From: Gammaproteobacteria bacterium
Lineage (GTDB): Bacteria; Pseudomonadota; Gammaproteobacteria; Enterobacterales; Psychrobiaceae
NCBI GenBank assembly: GCA_013214945.1
Contig: JABSRT010000002.1
Location: 186,001-250,000 of the forward strand
DNA length: 64,000 nt
Direction: 5' to 3'
Each line of letters begins with the position of its first letter. The first letter of the stretch is position 1. Both the position numbers and the translations under genes were made by a program. The notes below the pieces were generated by a model, which saw only the letters and a list, made by a program, of their open reading frames with translations, was not told where the DNA came from and searched no databases. Positions 17,820-27,038 of the stretch are shown here, one piece after another.

Positions 17820-18389
17820 TTACTGCTCAAGTTGCCACTGGCTAATCGCCAGTTTTAATAATGAGCCGTCGCGTTGTAATCTTAGCTGATGAGGTAGCTT
17901 ATGTCCTTGCACCGTTTTGTATTGACCAAGGCTGAGCTGCCATGGTCGATTTAAACTGTCAACAATGATGCCTTGGGTAAAATCACCCTGCGGGCTCAAG
18001 CTGACTTGTGTTGCATCGCTTACTTCGCCAATTAACCAATGTTGCAGTTGATTGACCGGAATATGCCAGCCAGTTAATTGCCAAATTAATTGCTCGGCGG
18101 AACGGCCTTTAATCGGGCCGTCGTCGGCTTCAATAGTGACTAAGTGCTTATCACCTTCGATCGTCAGCACGGTAATCCCAAAAATGGTCAATAGTTTTAT
18201 ATCGAAATGCGGGCCATTTTGTTGCCAGTGAATTTTTAGTCCTTGTTTTTTCTGCGGGGTTTTGATCGCAAATTTACCTGAGAATTGCCATTGTGATAAT
18301 GGATAATCAGGGTTCAAGGTTTGAGAAGGTTTAGTCACACAGCCAGCCAAGAATATTGGCAGCAATAAGAACAAGAATCGTTTAAGCAT
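17820..18389 (-). CDS. lolB: Outer-membrane lipoprotein receptor LolB
   Basis: LolB accepts lipoproteins from the periplasmic carrier LolA and inserts them into the outer membrane. The 189-residue precursor has a lipoprotein signal peptide with lipobox LAGC, Cys17 being the lipidated residue, and the residue after it is Val, not Asp, which fits outer-membrane sorting. WQFSGKFAIKTPQKKQGLKI and the mid-protein region resemble the family. It is divergent from hemA, which is the classical arrangement. Confidence 0.93.
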   Translation of the reverse strand: MLKRFLFLLLPIFLAGCVTKPSQTLNPDYPLSQWQFSGKFAIKTPQKKQGLKIHWQQNGPHFDIKLLTIFGITVLTIEGDKHLVTIEADDGPIKGRSAEQLIWQLTGWHIPVNQLQHWLIGEVSDATQVSLSPQGDFTQGIIVDSLNRPWQLSLGQYKTVQGHKLPHQLRLQRDGSLLKLAISQWQLEQ

Positions 18390-18533
18390 GTCTGAGTTAA
18401 AAAATTTGACTTAGATTGGCTATAGAGTAGCTTCTTTTTGATCTAGGCACTAGAGATGCTTTCAATTGCGCGCGTTTTTCATGTAAAATTCTTAGCAATA
18501 ATTACCTTATAGATAAATAGTCGAACCAATCAC

Positions 18534-19796
18534 ATGTCTTTAGTTGCCTTAGGTATCAATCATAAAACTGCGTCAGTAGCATTGCGGGAAAAAATTGCAT
18601 TTTCTCCTGACCAAATGGTTGAGGCGTTACAACAGTTAAAAATGCTCAATCACGGTGGCGAAGCGGTGATTGTGTCTACTTGTAATCGCACCGAGCTTTA
18701 TTGTAATCAAGCTCAAGGTGAGCAATTAATTGATTGGTTGGTTGATTTTCATCAAATTCCAAAGTCCGAATTAGCGCAAAGTATTTATTTACATCAAGAT
18801 GCTGCAGCTGTAAATCACTTAATGCGGGTATCTTGTGGGTTAGATTCGCTGGTCTTAGGTGAGCCGCAAATATTAGGTCAAATTAAGCAGGCTTATAGTA
18901 CCGCCAAATCAGCAGGCTCTATGGGACTGTTGATGGACAAGTTATTTCAACGCACATTCTCTGTTGCCAAAAAAGTCCGGACCGAAACTAACATTGGGGC
19001 CAACGCTGTGTCGGTCGCCTTTGCCGCGGTGACCCTAGCAAAGCAGATATTTTCCCAGCTATCAGAAACCAATGTGTTATTAATTGGTGCCGGTGAAACG
19101 ATCGAATTAGTGGCCAAGCATTTGACCGAGGCGGGAGCAACTAACATTACGGTTGCCAATCGTACTTTAGCGCGCGCACAAAGCATGGCTGAGCAAATTA
19201 ATGGTAGTGCGATAACCCTGAGCCAAATCCCCGATCATTTGGCTAATTCCGATGTCGTGATTTCATCAACCGCTAGCACCTTGCCAATCCTAGGTAAGGG
19301 CATGGTCGAAACGGCGACTCGTTCACGGCGTCATCAGCCGATGTTATTGATTGATATTGCGGTGCCACGTGATATTGAATCACAAGTCGGTGAACTCGAT
19401 GATGTGTACCTTTATACGGTTGATGACTTACAGGGAATTGTTGATCAAAATATGGCCTCGCGCCGCGCGGCAGCTGATGAAGCTGAAGTGATAACGGTTG
19501 AGCAAGCCGACCACTTTATGGCGTGGACTCGCTCGTTAGAGTCAATTGATTATATACGTCAATATCGTGAGCAAAGTTTAACGGTAAAAAACGAACTGGT
19601 CGAAAAAGCCCTGACAAAACTGGCCGCAGGCATTGATGCCGAGAAAGTCATGATTGAGCTGGCTAACAAATTAACCAATAAACTTATTCATAGCCCAACC
19701 CGCGCCATGAGTGATGCTAGCCACGCGGGTGATGTGACCAAGCTTTCGGTATTGTGCGATGCACTTGGCCTCGAGCAAGATCCTGAATTAAATTAA
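18534..19796 (+). CDS. hemA: Glutamyl-tRNA reductase
   Basis: First committed enzyme of C5-pathway tetrapyrrole synthesis: it reduces glutamyl-tRNA(Glu) to glutamate-1-semialdehyde with NADPH. The 420-residue protein has the catalytic STCNRTELY with Cys50, the tRNA-interacting [13 protein letters not shown], the NADPH-binding [16 protein letters not shown], and the C-terminal dimerisation helices. The start ATG is at 18534. A -10-like TAAAAT lies at 18484-18489, but the -35 is weak. It heads the hemA-prfA-prmC series, divergent from lolB. Confidence 0.97.
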   Translation: MSLVALGINHKTASVALREKIAFSPDQMVEALQQLKMLNHGGEAVIVSTCNRTELYCNQAQGEQLIDWLVDFHQIPKSELAQSIYLHQDAAAVNHLMRVSCGLDSLVLGEPQILGQIKQAYSTAKSAGSMGLLMDKLFQRTFSVAKKVRTETNIGANAVSVAFAAVTLAKQIFSQLSETNVLLIGAGETIELVAKHLTEAGATNITVANRTLARAQSMAEQINGSAITLSQIPDHLANSDVVISSTASTLPILGKGMVETATRSRRHQPMLLIDIAVPRDIESQVGELDDVYLYTVDDLQGIVDQNMASRRAAADEAEVITVEQADHFMAWTRSLESIDYIRQYREQSLTVKNELVEKALTKLAAGIDAEKVMIELANKLTNKLIHSPTRAMSDASHAGDVTKLSVLCDALGLEQDPELN

Positions 19797-19942
19797 GCCC
19801 CGAATTGTGCCAAAGCCAGCCTTGGCTATTCGTACTAGATCCTACAGTCGCAATGCTTACGGGGATATATTACAATAGCCACCATACATCCTATTTGTGG
19901 TTATCTTAAGTAGCCCGCATTTGTTAGTGAGAAAATACAACA

Positions 19943-21034
19943 ATGAAACCAACGGTTTATGCCAAATTAGAAGGGCTTGATGAACGCAGCCAAGAAGTGG
20001 AAGCTTTATTGTCGGATCCAGAGACTATCGCCAACCAAGATTTATTTCGTGCGCTAAATCAAGAATACTCATCGCTAGGACCTGTTGTTGAAGCCTTTAA
20101 CCAGTATAACGAGGCACTGAGCGATTTTGAGTCGGCTCAGGAAATGCTCAAAGATGATGATCCTGACATGCGAGAAATGGCCCAAGAAGAATTTAAATTG
20201 ACCAAAGCGGCCGTCGCAGAAATGGAAGATACCATACAAATTCTGTTATTGCCTAAAGATCCTAATGATGATCGCAATGCCTTTTTAGAGATTCGTGCTG
20301 GGGCCGGTGGCGACGAAGCGGCGATTTTTGCGGGTGACTTGTTTAGAATGTATAGCCGTTACATTGAAGCGCGTGGCTGGCGGATAGAGATCGTTAACCT
20401 TAACGAAAGTGAGCAAGGCGGCTTTAAAGAAGTCATTGCTAAAATTTCGGGCGAAGGTATTTACGGAATTATGAAATTTGAGTCGGGCGGTCATCGGGTG
20501 CAACGTGTACCTGAAACTGAATCACAGGGCCGTGTTCACACATCAGCATGTACTGTTGTTATCATGCCTGAGATCCCTGAAGCTGAACAAATTAAAATTA
20601 ATCCAGCTGATTTAAAAGTTGATACTTTCCGTGCTTCTGGCGCCGGTGGTCAGCACGTTAATAAAACTGACTCAGCGGTTCGTCTTACTCACATTCCTAC
20701 GGGTACCGTGGTTGAATGTCAAGATCAGCGCTCGCAGCATAAAAACCGTGCGCAAGCGATGTCAGTACTTTCGGCTCGCTTACAGCAAGCTGAAGACGAA
20801 AAGCGTCAAGCTGCCGAAGACACTACCCGCCGCAGCTTAGTAGCCAGTGGTGACCGTAGTGAGCGAATTAGAACGTATAACTACCCACAAGGACGCGTTA
20901 GTGACCACCGGATCGGCCTAACGTTATACCGTCTTGGTGATATTATGCAGGGTGATATCGACTTGGTGATCCAACCGTTATTAAACGAACAGCAAGCGGA
21001 TCTGTTAGCCGCATTGGCCGAAGATAACCGCTAA
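19943..21034 (+). CDS. prfA: Peptide chain release factor 1
   Basis: RF1 reads UAA and UAG and triggers peptidyl-tRNA hydrolysis. The 363-residue protein has the anticodon-like PxT motif in [10 protein letters not shown] (Pro190-Glu-Thr192) and the catalytic GGQ at 235-237 in [20 protein letters not shown]. Gly-Gly-Gln is the substrate of PrmC, encoded by the next gene, which begins directly after this stop codon. The 146 bases between hemA and prfA contain a TACAAT at 19871-19876 that may be a weak promoter. Confidence 0.98.
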   Translation: MKPTVYAKLEGLDERSQEVEALLSDPETIANQDLFRALNQEYSSLGPVVEAFNQYNEALSDFESAQEMLKDDDPDMREMAQEEFKLTKAAVAEMEDTIQILLLPKDPNDDRNAFLEIRAGAGGDEAAIFAGDLFRMYSRYIEARGWRIEIVNLNESEQGGFKEVIAKISGEGIYGIMKFESGGHRVQRVPETESQGRVHTSACTVVIMPEIPEAEQIKINPADLKVDTFRASGAGGQHVNKTDSAVRLTHIPTGTVVECQDQRSQHKNRAQAMSVLSARLQQAEDEKRQAAEDTTRRSLVASGDRSERIRTYNYPQGRVSDHRIGLTLYRLGDIMQGDIDLVIQPLLNEQQADLLAALAEDNR

Positions 21035-21886
21035 ATGCTAGTGTTGAGTATAAAGCAGTTACTCGAGCAGGCGAGGTTACAATTAACGGCGAGTGACTCG
21101 CCCTTGCTCGATGTTCAAGTGTTGTTAGCCCATGTGCTTGATGTCGATCGCAGCTATTTCTATACCTGGCCAGAAAAAGAACTTGCAGCGCCTTTAGTTG
21201 CTCAGTTTCAAGTACTGGTTGAGCGGCGTCAACTCGGCGAGCCAGTTGCTTACTTGGTTGGTAAGCAGGAGTTTTGGTCGCTCGCGCTAAGCGTTTCAGC
21301 AGCGACCTTAATTCCGCGCCCAGAAACTGAATTGTTAGTTGAGCTGGTCTTAGACAATGTAACGGCCACTAAAGCTGTCGGCATTGATTTAGGCACTGGC
21401 ACTGGTGCTATTGCATTGGCGCTAGCCAGTGAACAGCCCAATTGGCAGCTGTTGGGCGTTGATTTTAGCGAACCTGCAGTGATGCTAGCGAACAAAAACA
21501 AGCAGCAACTCGCGATTGCTAATGCCGAGTTTATTCAGTCGAGTTGGCTAAGTAGCGTTGGCAGGCAGTATCGTCATAGCTGTGATTTTATCGTTTCAAA
21601 TCCTCCTTATATCGACAGTAATGATCCACACTTACAGCTCGGTGATGTTAGGTTTGAACCTAAGTCGGCCTTAGTCGCTGCTAACAATGGTTTACAAGAT
21701 ATTATTGATATCACTGAGCAAAGTTGTGATTATCTTAAACCAGACGGTTTGTTATTATTCGAACATGGTTTTGAGCAAGGGCCTGCGGTTCGTCAAATAC
21801 TGACCGACTGTGGCTTTGTCGGTGTTGTCACCGACCGCGATTTAGCCGGTCTTGATCGCGTAACCTCAGGGCGACGCCCTAGTTAA
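21035..21886 (+). CDS. prmC: Release factor glutamine methyltransferase
   Basis: PrmC N5-methylates the glutamine of the GGQ motif in RF1 and RF2. The 283-residue protein has a helical N-terminal domain (1-80), the SAM-binding IDLGTGTGAIALAL (117-130) and the catalytic NPPY at 189-192 (VSNPPYIDSND). The ATG abuts the prfA stop. The stop codon lies inside the left end of the MITE-like repeat at 21879-22045, so the repeat inserted at, and may have shaped, the end of the gene. Confidence 0.96.
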   Translation: MLVLSIKQLLEQARLQLTASDSPLLDVQVLLAHVLDVDRSYFYTWPEKELAAPLVAQFQVLVERRQLGEPVAYLVGKQEFWSLALSVSAATLIPRPETELLVELVLDNVTATKAVGIDLGTGTGAIALALASEQPNWQLLGVDFSEPAVMLANKNKQQLAIANAEFIQSSWLSSVGRQYRHSCDFIVSNPPYIDSNDPHLQLGDVRFEPKSALVAANNGLQDIIDITEQSCDYLKPDGLLLFEHGFEQGPAVRQILTDCGFVGVVTDRDLAGLDRVTSGRRPS

Positions 21887-22045
21887 CTTGTTATCGTCCA
21901 GAAACAGACATCCTTGTCTGTTTCTGGAGACACTACCGTAAAACGTGGTTTTACTTCGCTTTCATTTTCAACAAGTTGAAAATATTGGCACATCCCTGTA
22001 CCACATAGCCAGTGCCCTGCTTCGCAGTTTCTGGATGGACACTAG
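21879..22045. repeat. MITE-like palindromic repeat, copy 1 (long form)
   Basis: The element is bounded by CTAG at both ends, with inward-facing CCAGAAAC (21898-21905) and GTTTCTGG (22027-22034). Its right 55 bases (21991-22045) match the reverse complement of 25419-25473 at 54 positions. The left part contains a perfect 13-bp hairpin, CCAGAAACAGACA and its complement around TCCT (21898-21927), and a second hairpin ATTTTCAAC/GTTGAAAAT (21964-21983). About 90 bases between the ends are absent from copy 2. No coding capacity. Confidence 0.85.
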
Positions 22046-22167
22046 CTAAATTACCCCCATTGTTAGGTGGTTATTTATTAAGCAGTCATTAAGGTTTAGT
22101 GGCTTGTTATTCGCATTATTAGCTAAAAACAGTAAAATGGCTGATAAATTTACAATGAGAAAATTTC

Positions 22168-22554
22168 ATGGAACAGTTTTATCTCCCAATTAAGCACTTA
22201 CACGTTACTCTTGTGGCGTTTAGCGTGCTGTTTTTTGTCGTTAGAGCAGGCCTGATGTTTGCTGGCCGGGCCATTCACCAGCAAAAGTGGGCAAAAATCA
22301 CTTCTCGCGCCGTTGATACGTTCTTATTAGTTAGTGCTGTCATGTTATGTATCATCATTAACCAATCACCTGGTGCTGATGCTTGGCTGACTGAGAAATT
22401 ACTCAGTGTCATTATTTATATCGTGCTGGCTTATGTCGCATTATATCGCGCTAAAACCACCAAAACTAAGGTGTTAGCGACAATTGGTGCCTTAGGTTGG
22501 GTCGTGATTGCGGCTAAACTCGTGATCTTTAAACAAGCATTTATTTTAGGTTAA
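22168..22554 (+). CDS. sirB2: SirB2 family membrane protein
   Basis: A 128-residue protein with four hydrophobic segments (about 10-30, 48-65, 73-92, 101-120), the SirB2 pattern: MEQFYLPIKHLHVTLVAFSV at the start, RAVDTFLLVSAVML in the middle. The biochemical function is not known; the family name comes from a Salmonella invasion-regulation locus. It lies between prmC and sirB1 as in most gammaproteobacteria, starting 281 bases after prmC because of the repeat element. Confidence 0.88.
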   Translation: MEQFYLPIKHLHVTLVAFSVLFFVVRAGLMFAGRAIHQQKWAKITSRAVDTFLLVSAVMLCIIINQSPGADAWLTEKLLSVIIYIVLAYVALYRAKTTKTKVLATIGALGWVVIAAKLVIFKQAFILG

Positions 22555-22561
22555 TGCCACC

Positions 22562-23365
22562 GTGACTGACTCTTTTGATATAGTAGAGATTGCCCCGCTT
22601 GAGTTACTGCGTTATGGCTCAAGCGCGATCAGTGAAGCGCAAGTCATAGCGGCTGGTGATGAGGTCTGGGATCAATTGCTCGATAGTGTCGACTTATTAG
22701 CTCGCCAAATTAAAGGCCAGTCGATTGAAGATCAATGGCTCGATTTTAAAGAGTTATTTTATGGTCAGTGGCAATTTAAAATGGCTGAGCAAGATTATTT
22801 TTCGATGCCAAGCAATAGCTTTCATTCGTTAATGACTGAGCGTGAAGGCAACAATGTGACGTTTTCAGTGGTACTGAATAACTTGCTGAAAATGTGTGAT
22901 ATCGCGGTAGAAATTATCGACTTTCCAGGTCCTTTGGTCTTGCGAATTGGCGGTGATAATGGCTTTTATGTCGATCCGTTAAACGGCGAACCATTAAGTC
23001 AGCGCATGTTAGAGCTATTGGTTCGTGGTCATTTGGGCGACCACCATCGTTTAATACCTGAGCACCTAACCGCCGCTACTGATGAGGTGACCAACAAACG
23101 TTTCTTAATTAGTATTAAGCAAGCCTGTTTGCTGGCGCACGAATTTGAGTTGGCGTTGAACTTTAATGAATGGTTATTAGCGCTGAGCCCTGATGATCCG
23201 CAGCAACGGATGGAGCGTGGTTTCGTCTTACAACAGCTCGATTGCTTTAAAGGCGCCAGTGATGACTTTAGTTACTTTATTGATAATTGCCCTGAAGATC
23301 CAAACGCCGAGGTGTTAAAGATGCATATAAAGACACTCGACGCGCAATTGACTACTTATCACTGA
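22562..23365 (+). CDS. sirB1: SirB1 family transglutaminase-like/TPR protein
   Basis: A soluble 267-residue protein with an N-terminal transglutaminase-like region (about 30-180, with NSFHSLMTEREGNNVTFSVV and FPGPLVLRIG) followed by TPR-like helices (about 185-260, EFELALNFNEWLLAL). The classical Cys-His-Asp triad of transglutaminases is not obvious, as is usual for SirB1. The start is a GTG at 22562, seven bases after sirB2. Function in the cell is not established. Confidence 0.87.
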   Translation: MTDSFDIVEIAPLELLRYGSSAISEAQVIAAGDEVWDQLLDSVDLLARQIKGQSIEDQWLDFKELFYGQWQFKMAEQDYFSMPSNSFHSLMTEREGNNVTFSVVLNNLLKMCDIAVEIIDFPGPLVLRIGGDNGFYVDPLNGEPLSQRMLELLVRGHLGDHHRLIPEHLTAATDEVTNKRFLISIKQACLLAHEFELALNFNEWLLALSPDDPQQRMERGFVLQQLDCFKGASDDFSYFIDNCPEDPNAEVLKMHIKTLDAQLTTYH

Positions 23366-23419
23366 TTTTTACGCGCCGACATAGTTGTGGTGATTACAGC
23401 GCCACGCTACATTGCTTAT

Positions 23420-23439
23420 TCAGTGCTCTAAACCACTGA
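23420..23439. other. Small hairpin upstream of kdsA
   Basis: TCAGTG and CACTGA pair around CTCTAAAC, ending 11 bases before the AGGA ribosome site of kdsA at 23451. Its complement resembles the D-arm of a tRNA, but no T-arm or acceptor is present. It may affect kdsA translation or be chance. Confidence 0.3.
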
Positions 23440-23444
23440 GATAG

Positions 23445-24326
<882 letters not shown>

Positions 24327-24331
24327 TCATT

Positions 24332-24369
24332 TTAACTCAAACAGCTGACATTTCAGTTGTTTGAGTTAA
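24332..24369. other. Long hairpin after kdsA without U-tract
   Basis: TTAACTCAAACAGCTGA (24332-24348) pairs with TCAGTTGTTTGAGTTAA (24353-24369) around CATT: 17 pairs with one G-T wobble. The following bases are CTCCCCC, so it is not a standard intrinsic terminator on this strand. It may protect the kdsA mRNA 3' end. Confidence 0.75.
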
Positions 24370-24471
24370 CTCCCCCACCAATTCAGCTCGCCACACCGTC
24401 CTGTTTCTTAATTCGTCTGACTTTTTACTTACTGCCACTAGACGTGATTGAACTCAAAATGCCATAATTGG

Positions 24472-24486
24472 ATTAGAAAACCTAAT
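24472..24486. promoter_or_regulatory. LysR-type dyad upstream of gcvA, candidate GcvA autoregulatory site
   Basis: ATTAG-AAAAC-CTAAT is a perfect dyad of the T-N11-A type. E. coli GcvA is reported to recognise the core CTAAT. It ends 18 bases before the preferred gcvA ATG, where bound protein could block transcription or translation. Confidence 0.6.
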
Positions 24487-24503
24487 CAGTAATAATGTTA
24501 ATT

Positions 24504-25418
24504 ATGTCTAGAAGATTACCACCATTAAATGCACTAAAAGCTTTTGAAGCGGCGTCTCGCCATCTAAGCTTTACCCGAGCAGCCGAAGAACTGTTTGTTA
24601 CTCAAGCGGCGGTTAGTCATCAAATTAAATCATTAGAAGAAAACTTAGGCATTAAATTATTCCGCCGTAAAAATCGTTCATTGTTATTAACCGAAGAAGG
24701 GCAAAGTTACTTCCTCGATATTAAAGACGTTTTTTCAGCCTTGATTGAAGCAACCGATAAAGTATTGTCTCGAACGGCGGTTGGCGCCTTAACGGTTTGC
24801 ACTTCACCGAGCTTTGCCATTCAGTGGTTGGTACCAAATTTAGCCAAATTTAGTGAACGGCACCCGGAGATTGATGTGCGAATAAAGGCACTTGATCTCG
24901 AGGAAGGTTTATTAACTGATGATGTCGATGTCGCGATTTATTATGGCCGAGGTAATTGGTCTGGTGTACGTTGTGACAAGCTGCGCAATGAATACTTAAT
25001 CCCTGTTTGTGCGCCTTCGCTGCTGGTTGGCAAGCGACCACTTAATTCATTAAGTGATTTGCAAAACCACACCTTATTGCATGACTCTAGCCGCAAGGAC
25101 TGGAAAATATGGATGCGCGAGGTTGGCGTCTCACTTGATAATGTGCATCAGGGGCCGATCTTTAGTTTGTCATCGTTAGCCTTGCAGGCAGCAGTTCATG
25201 GTCAAGGTGTTGCGTTAGGGTCTAATTTGCTGGCGCGAGCTGAAGTGGAATCTGGGCGTTTGGTTTGTCCGTTCGATCAGTTTCTATTAAGTAAAAATGC
25301 TTATTATATCGTGAGTAATGAAACACCGAGTGAATTAGGGAAAATCGATGTCTTTCGGCAATGGATGTTAGCCTTATTTAAAGAGCAAGAATTATCAACG
25401 AGAATGCCAGCGGCATAG
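24504..25418 (+). CDS. gcvA: Glycine cleavage system regulator GcvA
   Basis: LysR-family regulator of the glycine cleavage operon. From the ATG at 24504 the protein has 304 residues and begins MSRRLPPLNALKAFEAASRH, nearly identical to E. coli GcvA; a further ATG at 24495 would add three residues. The N-terminal winged helix-turn-helix has FTRAAEELFVTQAAVSHQIK, and the effector domain retains SFAIQWLVPNL and DDVDVAIYYGRGNW. A GcvA-type dyad lies just upstream. The gcvA-ygdD-rlmM order matches E. coli. The gcv genes are not in the window. The stop is directly followed by repeat copy 2. Confidence 0.95.
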   Translation: MSRRLPPLNALKAFEAASRHLSFTRAAEELFVTQAAVSHQIKSLEENLGIKLFRRKNRSLLLTEEGQSYFLDIKDVFSALIEATDKVLSRTAVGALTVCTSPSFAIQWLVPNLAKFSERHPEIDVRIKALDLEEGLLTDDVDVAIYYGRGNWSGVRCDKLRNEYLIPVCAPSLLVGKRPLNSLSDLQNHTLLHDSSRKDWKIWMREVGVSLDNVHQGPIFSLSSLALQAAVHGQGVALGSNLLARAEVESGRLVCPFDQFLLSKNAYYIVSNETPSELGKIDVFRQWMLALFKEQELSTRMPAA

Positions 25419-25491
25419 CTAGTGTCCATCCAGAAACTGCGAAGCAGGACACTGGCTATGTGGTACAGGGATGTTTCTGGACGATAACTAG
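25419..25491. repeat. MITE-like palindromic repeat, copy 2 (short form)
   Basis: 73 bases beginning right after the gcvA stop and bounded by CTAG at both ends, with CCAGAAAC (25429-25436) and GTTTCTGG (25473-25480) as inward-facing arms. Bases 25419-25473 are the inverse of 21991-22045 with one difference. The central insert of copy 1 is missing. It has no coding capacity and separates gcvA from ygdD. Confidence 0.85.
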
Positions 25492-25515
25492 CCACATTAC
25501 CCCATAGAGAGAAAT

Positions 25516-25917
25516 ATGAATATTTATTGTCGGATATTATTAGGCTTTGTCGGTCTTAATGGCGCGCTTGCCACTGGACTTGCTGCTGCGGCTAGTCACA
25601 GTGCGGTGATGGTGGCCAACCCGTATTTAACACAGGTATTCGCTAAAGCCAGTACGATGCATTTTTATCATTTGTTAGCGTTGCTAGGGCTTGCGGCTTG
25701 GTATCAGTTAACGGGCGCTCGACGTTGGTTAGTTAGTGCTGGTTTTTTTGCGCTGGGTATCACTTTATTTTGTGGTCCCTTGTATCTATTTTCCTTTGGT
25801 GGCGCTAAGATCGCAGGCATATTAACCCCCATTGGTGGGGCATGTTTTATTTTAGGCTGGTTAGCATTGTTGCTCGCTGCCGTCTTTAATAACAAAGTAA
25901 CTAGTAGAGAGAGTTAA
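25516..25917 (+). CDS. ygdD: DUF423 (YgdD-like) membrane protein
   Basis: A small inner-membrane protein of 133 residues with four hydrophobic segments. The DUF423 pattern is visible: GFVGLNGALATGLAAAASH at the start (an internal Gly/Ala-rich helix), MHFYHLLALLGLA, and FSFGGAKIAGILTPIGGACF. Function is not established. It lies between gcvA and rlmM as in E. coli, ends one codon before the rlmM ATG, and is preceded by AGAGAGAAAT as a weak ribosome site. Confidence 0.88.
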   Translation: MNIYCRILLGFVGLNGALATGLAAAASHSAVMVANPYLTQVFAKASTMHFYHLLALLGLAAWYQLTGARRWLVSAGFFALGITLFCGPLYLFSFGGAKIAGILTPIGGACFILGWLALLLAAVFNNKVTSRES

Positions 25918-26985
25918 ATGGATAGCGGTTTATTACTTTATTGTCGTCGTGGCTTTGAAAAAGAATGTGCAGGCGAAATTCAGAAAATAGCCAGTGATCA
26001 AGAAGTTTTCGGTTATTGTGTGGTTCAAGATAATTCTGGTTATGTACATTTTGTTTGTCAGGAATTAGCCCAAGCAGACAAACTAGCGCAGCGAATAGCT
26101 TTTACTAAGTTAGTTTTTGCTCGACAGATGATTGTGTTGGTGGCTAAGTTACAGGATTTGCCAAGTGACGACCGGATCAGTGTGATTGTTGAAGCGGCTA
26201 GCGAATTACCAGTTTGTGGCGATATTCGGGTTGAAACACCAGATACCAATGAAGCGAAAGAATTGTTAAGTTTCTGCCGTAAGTTTACTGTGCCTTTACG
26301 TGGCGCGCTGCGTAAACAAGGTTGCTTACTAAAAAAAGAGCACCTGAAAAAGCCAGTTATCCACTTAATGATGCTAGATTCATCGCAAGGTTTTTTAGGG
26401 TATTCTTATCCTGATAATAACTCACCATTTTTTATGGGGATCCCGCGCTTGAGGTTCCCGGCGGCGGCGCCGAGTCGATCGACGCTAAAACTTGAAGAAG
26501 CAATTTTATTGTTTGTGCCTAAAGATAAGCTTGAAAACCGCTTAAGCTCAGGCATGAGGGGCGTTGATTTAGGCGCTTGTCCTGGCGGTTGGACGTACCA
26601 ATTGGTTAGACGTGGTTTGTTTGTCAGTGCGATAGACAACGGCCCGATGGCGCAATCACTAATGGACACTGGCCAGGTCACGCATTTTATGGAAGACGGC
26701 TTTAAGTTTGTGCCGGAAAGAAATGTTGATTGGATGATTTGTGACATGGTTGAAAAGCCGATTAAGGTCGCCGATCTGATGTCTGATTGGTTAGTGAAGG
26801 GCTGGTGTCGCGAAACCATCTTCAATCTTAAATTGCCGATGAAAAAGCGCTTTATTGAAGTTTATAAGTGTTTAGATCATATTGAAGCAAAATTGCGACG
26901 TGCTGGTTTGCGTTATGAGCTGCAATGTAAGCACTTATATCATGACCGCGAAGAAGTGACCGTGTCGGTTCATATCATCGGCTAG
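25918..26985 (+). CDS. rlmM: 23S rRNA (Cm2498) 2'-O-methyltransferase
   Basis: RlmM methylates the ribose of C2498 in 23S rRNA. The 355-residue protein has an N-terminal THUMP-like substrate domain ([19 protein letters not shown]) and a Rossmann methyltransferase domain with the SAM motif [19 protein letters not shown] near residue 219 and the catalytic-lysine regions ([10 protein letters not shown]). [20 protein letters not shown] precedes the SAM motif as in the E. coli enzyme. The ATG directly follows the ygdD stop. A bidirectional terminator follows. Confidence 0.96.
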   Translation: MDSGLLLYCRRGFEKECAGEIQKIASDQEVFGYCVVQDNSGYVHFVCQELAQADKLAQRIAFTKLVFARQMIVLVAKLQDLPSDDRISVIVEAASELPVCGDIRVETPDTNEAKELLSFCRKFTVPLRGALRKQGCLLKKEHLKKPVIHLMMLDSSQGFLGYSYPDNNSPFFMGIPRLRFPAAAPSRSTLKLEEAILLFVPKDKLENRLSSGMRGVDLGACPGGWTYQLVRRGLFVSAIDNGPMAQSLMDTGQVTHFMEDGFKFVPERNVDWMICDMVEKPIKVADLMSDWLVKGWCRETIFNLKLPMKKRFIEVYKCLDHIEAKLRRAGLRYELQCKHLYHDREEVTVSVHIIG

Positions 26986-26992
26986 CCGATAA

Positions 26993-27018
26993 AAAAACCG
27001 CTATCACAGCGGTTTTTT
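26993..27018. terminator. Bidirectional terminator between rlmM and mmsA
   Basis: AAAACCGCT and AGCGGTTTT pair around ATCAC. T-runs follow on the plus strand (for rlmM) and, from the A-run, on the minus strand (for mmsA, whose stop is at 27039). Confidence 0.9.
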
Positions 27019-27038
27019 ATTGCCAGTTAAAAAACTTA

